Shown: positions 56,690 to 64,000 of the stretch, one piece after another
Numbering within the stretch: the stretch's first letter is position 1
How the letters are laid out: each line of letters starts with the position of its first letter
Assembly (NCBI GenBank): GCA_014925825.1
Contig: JACGCK010000010.1
Coordinates: 62,001 to 126,000, forward strand
DNA: 64,000 bases
Source: Pholiota molesta
Taxonomy: Eukaryota; Basidiomycota; Agaricomycetes; Agaricales; Strophariaceae
Direction: 5' to 3'
Notes under the pieces: model-generated
The model's database searches: none
Seen by the model: only the letters and a program-made list of their open reading frames with translations
What the model was told of the DNA's origin: nothing
Translations under genes and position numbers: made by a program

Positions 56690-58641
56690 CTTTATCGAAC
56701 GACAACCGCATTTGGGAGCACCTGGAGGGCGGTAGAAACTCGCACAGGGTATATGCGGAGAGCTTGGGAATGGCTATTGCAAGGGAACAACCCTGTTAGC
56801 GAGGGTGACAGCAGAGCAAGGGCGAAGGTATATGCGGGCTGCGGGCTGGGCACTCACATGTACACTCAAACACGCGCTACGGGTGCGGTGAGCGGGAACG
56901 GCGCCAATATGGAACACCCTTAGAATCCAACGAGTCGAATGTTCAGATCTCAGAGGCTGGCTAGGAGTCTCTAGGAGTCTTGCGTGAGGCGTATGTTGCG
57001 TTCAGGTTGATTGATGGAAGGACGGCATGTTTCCACGGCTGACAGCTGTGCGTAAGCCTGCACTTCCCACGGGCTAACGCCCACCTTTCATGTTCTTTCC
57101 ATCGTCCCATCAAGTTCACTTCCACTTGTCGACCAGTCGACTCACCGATGTCCCCGGACGACATAGGTCACCGTCTCGACACCTTTCGTACGTGTCCATG
57201 TTCTCCCGTCCGCCCACTGGTCACTTCTATCTTTAATTTTGTGCACACCTTTACATAGCTATCTATAGGCGCGCTCCATCGGCTACATGCGCCAAATCCC
57301 GTTCCTCTGGGCTCACGTTTTCCATAGCGCACCCGTAAGCTTGAACCCGCTCCTCCGTCAACCAGTATGTCGCTGATATCATTACTACAATCTCCGTTGA
57401 CACCCTTCAACGTCGGAAGTTCTCCCTATTCTAAGCTTGCATCCGTAGCGTGGAGCTGAAGAATAGTAAGTGTCGCATTCTCTTTTCTCTCCTTATTCTG
57501 AACACGCTATAGGTTCGCAGTTTATGGTGTTTTGCTGGGACAGATATTCCCATTAACTTTTCGCCATCGACCCTATCCCACCCCACGTCTACCCGTCGAC
57601 ATCTGCTCCAATGTGCCGCCGCCTGAAGACTTCCTCTTGGCTGGCCACGCTTCTTGCGGGGAAATCACGACTCACTAACCTGCGTTCAATTCTTCACTCT
57701 TATGTGCCGGCACGCTTCGATGGAGTGAATGTATTTTCTTCGACGAATGTCATCCGAGAGGGTAGAGATCGCAGAACTTCAATGGATAAGCGTGGATGCG
57801 TTAAATTCTGCAACATAGGCTACATGTTTTGCACTGCCCTGAGATCCATTGCCGTGCGCTGCTGATTTGGTACGTGAGGTCTCTTCCTATCTCAATACTC
57901 GTATCGAACGGTTCTATCCTTCGATCGACCTGCCCATCGAGCGCTGGCTGATTATCAAGGTCCATTTGTTAGATCTATACACCGCTATCTGTAGCCTCCC
58001 CACTCTGGCGTCACCGTTGCCCGCCGCGCGAACATTGGGACCCTACGCGCATCACTCAGTGCCCATATGTAAGCGATGGCCCTCCGTCTCTCTTCGGCAT
58101 TTCTGACACATGCCCTATAGCTCGCTGTTTACGATCTTTGCAAGGACACCCCATTTCTCGTGCGAGGCTTCAATCGCGTATTGGACCCTCTCTATCGTTC
58201 CAGCTCAAGGTGTATACTCGTACATGGCGTTAAATTTTAGTTGTATACTCTTTTTTCGAGCCTTACCTTTCAATGCATCTAACATTCCTGTCACCACCGC
58301 CTTGTCCTTTGCCAACCATAAATCAACAAATTCAAGCCATTAGGATACATTCTCTCGCCAAGTAATCGAGATGGTGTATTGGCATGTCAGAAAGACGGTG
58401 AGGGGGATGGGGTGTGCAGGTGCACGTACACTTCCATCGAAAATACATATGCTGGAATGCGCAGTTTGTATAAACACCCAAGAATAAGTAGATTAACCAT
58501 ATGTTTTCGACTGGGTTATTAATAAAATTCGACGAATGGGATAAGTAGTAATGAAAATACAGTTTTTGATCTATATACAACTCTTTGCGCCTACGCACTA
58601 CAACTGTTGTTGCGGGCTCACGGAAAAGCCGAAAACCTAAG
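56690..58641. repeat. 3'-side duplicated module (copy 4) and NLR8 3' flank
   Basis: 56690-56925 matches 47910-48130. 57170-58200 matches the window start (1-650), 5470-6540 and 48500-49560. 58330-58620 is the NLR 3' flank. A minus-strand peptide SDDIRRRKYIHSIEACRHIR near 57700-57770 parallels the one at 6 kb and then meets a stop. Confidence 0.5.
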
Positions 58642-61291
58642 TTACTTGCACCTGATTTGCTTGATACGGGCCATGAGGTCAGGGGAATCCTTTTCTATTT
58701 TCTCCTTTGTGGCTGCATTGAGCGAGGGCCAGTACTTCGCATACTCTGCAGCAAATATGTCTATGACATGGCGATATGCTTCACCCTGGTCACTGAAATT
58801 CTGTGATAGGCCAGCATCAGTATGTGGATTACAAATATGGCTTGTGGTGCATACCAGTTGTTTCAAGGGTCGAAGGATATTGGGGCCAACGGCACGCCTG
58901 CCTCTGCCAAAAATAATTTCACTGTAGAATGTGCAATTGAAGTTCATGAATGCGCTATGAAGTCGCTCTGATGCTGCTGCCTTGTAAAGGAGATTTTGGA
59001 TCGCACACAAACGGTTCTCTTCCCGGTTTATCGCAGTCCGCAAATCAGTGTGCGACCAGAGTGGATCCAATATTGGAGGATGCCTCTCGAGGAACCTGCA
59101 TACTAGCTTTGTCCTGTATTCATCGAGGTCAATGTGATATTGTTCAGAACGGTTTTTGTCAACAAGGAAGTCAGAGAGTGATGCATGGAGGAATTTCAGC
59201 TTAGGAAATGTCTCGGTGGGGGGCTCGCATAGAATGACGGCCGTCAGATCAGCGAAAAGGGATTCGAGCTCTCCGGGGACAAGCACAAAGGCTCTTTGAA
59301 TAAAATCGATACTACTGTCTCCTCCGGGTAGCATTGCATACGCAATAATATGGAGGACCTGGTCAAGTTCTTCGACCTGGGAGAAGATATGTTCATAGAG
59401 TGCATCCAGATGTGCGAATGGATTCTGTGTAGATGGATCTCGCATTCGGATACCGCGGATGACTTCGAATTGACGAGTTGGATTGGCGCGTGGGGATGAT
59501 AGATAGTTGATTGCGACGGATGCGAAGATGAATTGACCGGATGACTTGGATACAATATCCTCAACGGATGAATCCGGGGGCCAATCAATGGGGAGGTAGT
59601 GTTTGAGCCGATGAGTCTCCTTGATATCGCGGCATTCATCAACGACGAAGCGTCGGATGTCATCTGAGGTTTGTTCAATATCGGAATTGTCGAGCGGGAG
59701 TATCAAAACAAGATTCGAAATGTCCTTGCGGACGAATGCTGCCTCGATTTGGGGCTCACGACGGCTAGCCACAAGAAATACAAGTGGGATCGTCCTGGAG
59801 CAAGACAAGGTGCCAATTAATTGGATAAGGTCGACCTGATGAGCGCGTTCAATACATTCGTCAAGACCATCTATTAAGATAATGAAAAAGCCCTTGAAGT
59901 GTTTCCCCAGCCGAAGAAGAGGTTGGATGATGAGTTTTTCGACCTGAGATTTCAGAGATTGGCCAAAGATAAGCGGATTGCTCTCGATGATCCCCAATAT
60001 TTCGCTCTGAACCTGTGGAATGAGCTGAATGAGCTGATAGACGAGTGTCGCGATGAAAGAAGTCGTGGAATTTCGTGTAGGGTCGGTCCGGAAGAAGAAA
60101 AAGCTGGCGAGAGGGATCTGTTTCTTCTCACAAAATTCTGCGACGGATTGCATAATCGCGGATTTCCCTCCTCCTGCAGCCCCGTGAATCCACATAATCC
60201 ACATTTGACGGATAACAAGGTCCATCACAATCCAGTCATAGATCCGTTGCTGGATTGCTACACGAGTATTCGGGTGGCATCTTGGAGGATCGACACGCTG
60301 GGCTGAGTTATGAAATGCAGAGGTCGCGACGCGCTTTTGTAGGAGGTAGAATCCTGCTAAAAATATTAAAGCTATGATGAGACTCGCCCTCTTTCGTTAT
60401 CAAAGGTCACATACGTCTTATCCGTTCGCTCGGATTGTGCTGGTGAATACCACTGAACGAAATATTGTTGACGTTGACTGGGCCGCCCCCATATGAAATG
60501 CCACTGTTCTTTACATCGTGAAACCCTATCGGTTCGGATAGAAAATGGGCCCTTGGTGGCCGTCCCGACGGGACATGCAGCTCTCCCTATTATTTCTGGC
60601 TTTAGTACTAAAATGGCATAGTTTTTCCTGCATTCAGACTTACATCCTGATTGTTACCGGCTTCATGATGTACCTTTGCGCGATGATTTAGATGGTCGGA
60701 GGCGCTTGGCTGCATGGTTTGCTTGTGAGGCTAAATCGTTGTCTTGCGCCCTTGGGACTCACGTCAATAACACGAATCTCAGGAAACCCCTCGCTACTGT
60801 CGACAGCTTCGACATTTTCCCAATCACTTGAATCTCGCCTATTTATACTTTGACGCTGCAAAGTTTTCAGAGTTAGGTGCACCAACTTTGAGTCTTATGA
60901 GCATGCGCAGCTAACTTCAGGGTCTAGCCCTCCCAACATATCGTCCGATACTATGACATACTCTGTTTCGCCAATAATGCGCTCTCGATCTGAGCTTATA
61001 GGTGCCGGCTATGAACGTTCGTTATAACTGACGGTGATTATGTGCGATAGAAATACGGGCTCACTGTCGTGTTATTGTCTTCCCGGGTCCTCTCCGGGTG
61101 CTTAACATCTGGCGCATCACTCAATTTATTCTGTCTCACATCAGGCTGCTATACTTTTGGCGTCAATATGCATCCTCTCCCGGAAGCCTGCCAATAAAGC
61201 GACTCACCAAATTGTTGTTCTCTAGCGTTGGTTCGGGCTCCCATCCGAATTTGGTTTTCGTTTTGCGAACGAATTTTGTAGCAAAGTCCAT
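58642..61291 (-). CDS. NLR8: intact eight-exon NACHT-family STAND NTPase
   Basis: Exons 61208-61291, 61065-61145, 60916-61008, 60763-60855, 60644-60709, 60415-60586, 58855-60356 and 58642-58800 join into 749 residues. The start gives MDFATKFVRKTKTKFGW. Exon 2 is a fusion: most of the second exon of the other copies is gone and the leftover PDV codons run directly into the third exon, still in frame. The linker exons keep SDRERIIGETE, EIRVID and HEAGNNQD; exon 6 has GISYGGGPVNVNN and HNPSERIRR. Walker A (GAAGGGKSA) is near 255-262 and Walker B (LIDGLDEC) near 357-364, followed by ASRREPQIEAAF and LKFLHASLSDFLVDK. The last exon starts with NFSDQGEA and is slightly shortened (ending IKQIRCK). 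The donor after exon 3 is a weaker GTTAGC. Confidence 0.83.
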
Positions 61292-61358
61292 AGAAACTAG
61301 ACTATGTGGTGGGCGATTGCGTAGGACGTGGTCGGAGAAAGTGATGGGAGTAATACGA

Positions 61359-61365
61359 GTTTATA
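61359..61365 (-). promoter_or_regulatory. TATA box of NLR8
   Basis: TATAAAC on the minus strand, 68 bases upstream of the NLR8 start. Confidence 0.65.
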
Positions 61366-61443
61366 CGGACATGCAGGCGTCCTAGAGTTGTACTTGCAAC
61401 AGCCATGGGGCTGTTCCATAACGGATGTCTGTTCGAACGTTTT

Positions 61444-61461
61444 CACGCCTGGGAAGGCGTG
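61444..61461. promoter_or_regulatory. Upstream palindrome of NLR8 with compensatory changes
   Basis: The inner stem reads CACGCC/GGCGTG around TGGGAA, while NLR3, 5 and 6 have CACACC/GGTGTG. Both arms changed together, so pairing or symmetry is retained. The outer arms are lost. Confidence 0.5.
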
Positions 61462-61465
61462 GTTT

Positions 61466-62579
61466 ATTATTGGACACATACACTTTACTTACGGTTCAAC
61501 TTTCGACAATAATTATCATTCGACTCAATGCATGTAGTGTAGAGGCTGTGAGTAGGATGCCATCAACTATCCACCAAGCTGGAAGAGAAGAGAGCACAAT
61601 GCCCTTGAAGTTGTTGGTGTGTTGACGTGGCAAGCGACGTTGACGGTGAGCGAAAGATAAGCTATAGATATACATGTTCAACAGCCCGAGACCAATAATG
61701 CCTTTCAGTCAAGATCTGAGGGTCCACGTAAATAGCATTTGGAGTGGAATACAGGTACATGGTATATAGACGAGGGACAGCGTGTAACCCGCGCCATGTG
61801 AGACTGCCGCCCGCCCAACCCATCGGACCTCAAGACCGGATCGAGTATGGACGATCTGAAAAGCTCGCACAGACCGCGGCGTTATGCACAGGAAGGCTAG
61901 CGCACAAGCGCGTCGGGGATTCCGGAGCCGCGAACTCGAAGCATGCGTAGTACGTACCGTAGAAAGAACTGCCCCGCCGTTCTGGATATGCGCGCTACTA
62001 AGTACGGCTTCTGGTGGGACACCGAGCCATCGAGATATCGTCCCCCCGCGGCGCGGTCTTCGGCGTCAAGTACACCAGGCGCCGTTCCGCAGGGCGATGC
62101 AGCCGTGCCGTGAGCGCGCGGACGCGGCGCGGAGCTGGGTCCCGCTGGAGCCAACGAGGCGCGCCGCACGCGCAGCTGCAGCGGGCAGCGCGCCGTGCGT
62201 GCATGATGCGCGGATTCCCATTCCCCCCTCTGCGGTGCGCGGCCGGGAGGCGCGTGACGGCGCCGGACCCCGCCGTTTTGAATATCGCGCTACTACGGCT
62301 GCGGGTGGGACGCCAAGCCATCGCGATACCACGCCCCTCGCCGCCGTCTTAGGCGCCGAGTACAACGGCGCCCGTGCCGCAGGGGGATGTGGACGCCTTG
62401 GCCTTGCACGCGAATGGGGCGTGAAGCAGGGCCCCGCCGCGGTGCGCGATGCGCCGCGCGCGCAGCTGCAGTGGGCAGCGCGCCGTGCGTGCATGATGCG
62501 TGGATTCCCGGTGCGGTGGACAGCGCGTGACGGCGCCCGACGGGGTTGGCGGATGTCGTTCAGCGGTGCGATGTGGCCG
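61466..62579. repeat. 5'-side duplicated module of NLR8
   Basis: 61720-61960 is related to 9540-9740 ('gtatatagacgagggacNgcg', 'ctagcgcNcaagcgcgtcggg'). The segment around 62170-62220 is repeated within the module at 62440-62510 ('cgcgcagctgcagNgggcagcgcgccgtgcgtgcatgatgcg'). Long plus-strand frames (for example 61884-62708) follow composition and cross repeats, so no gene is called. Confidence 0.5.
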
Positions 62580-64000
62580 GCACGGGCGATGGGGGCGGCA
62601 TGGGATGGGCGTGTTGATGGAGTGGGGGGCGTTGCTTCGGGAGAGGCGCTGCGGGTGGGAGAATGCCGGCAGGGGAGAACGGTCTGTTCGCGGAAGAGAG
62701 TGCGTTAGCGAAGGTGGGTTGGGAAGGTGGGTAACCGTGGGTTGAAACGGTGAGGCTTACAGGGAAAAGAATTTGAGCAACGTTTTTATGCATTTCCCCG
62801 TTTGACCGTAAAGACCCGGGGACTCCATTGTGCAAGAATTCCGACGAGCGACAGCTAGTCAATCCGTTCAGACAGTTAGGCACGAGGGAACGAATGTTAC
62901 GCACGCTGGCTGGCAGATGGGGACAGCGAAGAAACGCGCTACAGTCAGGGAGTCGAGGAAGCGGGGCAGACTGGATGAGGGATAGGTGAAGTACGTGCCG
63001 TAGAGCAACCATCATGCGTAGGCGCCCGCGGAGGCGTGCATTCGTTAGGTAGAAAGGGTGTGCATAGCTACGAGATAAAAGCAAGGAGCTAATTAGCCTA
63101 ATCTGCCCTTGAAACCGATGCGGTAGGTGGCGAGAGAAAGCGGAAGGCTTTAGATGGATACTGGACGTACCTAGGGAAGGCGGGTTATGGCGAACGTCGT
63201 AGATGGCGCGGCAACTGGTGGCTTGATCGATATGAGAGTGAACGATGTGTGTCGCGAGCAGGAGGGATGTAGGCATCATGTAGCGTATAACGGGATCTCG
63301 CACGCGTGTTCTTAGGCGCCATGTATCGGCGAATGTAGATAATGTAGATAAGAGCTAAGTGCTGTGTGCATTGAATAAGGTATCGTTGACGGGTGAACAA
63401 TCTTGAATGAAAGTGGGCCGCAGAAAGAGCGATGACAGGTTGTGTTGCGGGGCAAGCTAGGGGTCACTTTGTCAGCAATTCACACGGGAAGTGTGCTTGG
63501 CTCACCACGCTCTGCCTTCGACGTTCCTTCACGAAACAACTAGCAGTCCTCTGGATCAATGACCTTCGCCTCTCGCCCACCTTTGACCCGAAGACTGCTC
63601 TGCGACGTCCTTCGAACTTCCAACCGGACTCGTCCAACGCACCTGCCAGGGTCAAGTTCACTCGTATACCCTGACGACCGTCTACTGGCCTCCTTCACAC
63701 ATCGTCCAACACACGCGGCCAGGACCACACTCGCTTGATCCAACCTGCCAAGTTCTTGACTGTATATGCCTTCCGCTGCATCGCTACCGCTCCCCCGCTC
63801 ATTTAGGATAGCAATCCGCTGACCGAGTCGATGCTCGCACGACGCTCGCCTTAGGATCCATATCTTGTCTGTCAGGCAGTAACGCCTCGCCATGCCTACC
63901 AAGGTACGTGCACCTTGGGCAGTATTTTCCGATGCTCATGCTCATCCATTCATTCTACAGTCGCGCCGTTGCTAATACCTACTACACGGATGCTGCGAAG
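62580..64000. repeat. ~1.4 kb segmental duplication, copy 2 (partner 31075-32550)
   Basis: Collinear with 31075-32550 up to the window end, with small indels. The 'agtagctaNNcctcctctcat'-type DNA at 31800 is shortened near 63300. No intact shared frame is seen. Confidence 0.75.

Noticed and set aside
61884..62708. 274-codon plus-strand open frame
   Set aside because: It crosses an internal repeat (62170-62220 / 62440-62510) in one frame only by composition. It enters the 62.6 kb duplication, where the partner copy is in a different context.

Overview
This window looks like nuclear DNA of a filamentous basidiomycete, probably an agaricomycete. Genes are cut by many 48-86 nt GT-AG introns with CTNAY-type branch points, the protein families are typical of agaricomycetes, and no bacterial signals are seen. 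All gene models here were built by hand from splice signals, reading frame and comparison between copies; no database or transcript was consulted.

The dominant content is a dispersed tandem array of eight related NACHT-type STAND NTPase (fungal NLR-like) genes, all on the minus strand: NLR1 1251-3481, NLR2 6599-8871, NLR3 22493-24984, NLR4 28260-30448, NLR5 34359-36813, NLR6 41298-44058, NLR7 50238-52379 and NLR8 58642-61291. Six (NLR1, 2, 3, 5, 6, 8) share a 6-9 exon structure: a short basic amphipathic N-terminus, several small phase-0 linker exons, an exon ending in an NPSERIRR-like motif, one ~1.5 kb NACHT exon, and a small last exon. Two (NLR4, NLR7) have a different one-exon N-terminus on the same NACHT exon and last exon. 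NLR3, 6, 7 and 8 appear intact. NLR1 has a clean open frame but has lost the whole P-loop/Walker B core in frame. NLR2 is truncated at its 3' end. NLR4 has a frameshifted N-terminus. NLR5 is a pseudogene with at least four one-base losses.

The NLR genes sit between repeated, mostly non-coding modules. One type lies 3' of the genes (best seen at 1-1250, 5101-6598, 47900-50237 and 56690-58641). The other lies 5' (3.5-5.1, 8.9-11.5, 25-28, 36.9-41, 44.1-46.4 and 61.3-64 kb) and carries a conserved TATA box and a conserved palindrome upstream of several NLR starts. The locus therefore seems to have grown by segmental duplication with later decay, inversion (38.2-38.9 kb) and insertion.

Two other genes are supported. 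A plus-strand gene of about 5 kb (16077-21127, plus a C-terminal part out of frame up to 21773) encodes a large zinc-finger protein with a transposase-like core. It sits in DNA that appears inserted relative to a related module at 46.4-47.3 kb. A minus-strand three-exon gene (37340-37892) encodes a 135-residue predicted secreted protein; a broken copy lies at 25.5 kb. A 275 bp inverted-repeat element with TA target duplication lies at 14442-14716. The remaining GC-rich stretches (30.5-31, 52.4-56.7, 61.5-62.6 kb) contain long but unconvincing open frames.
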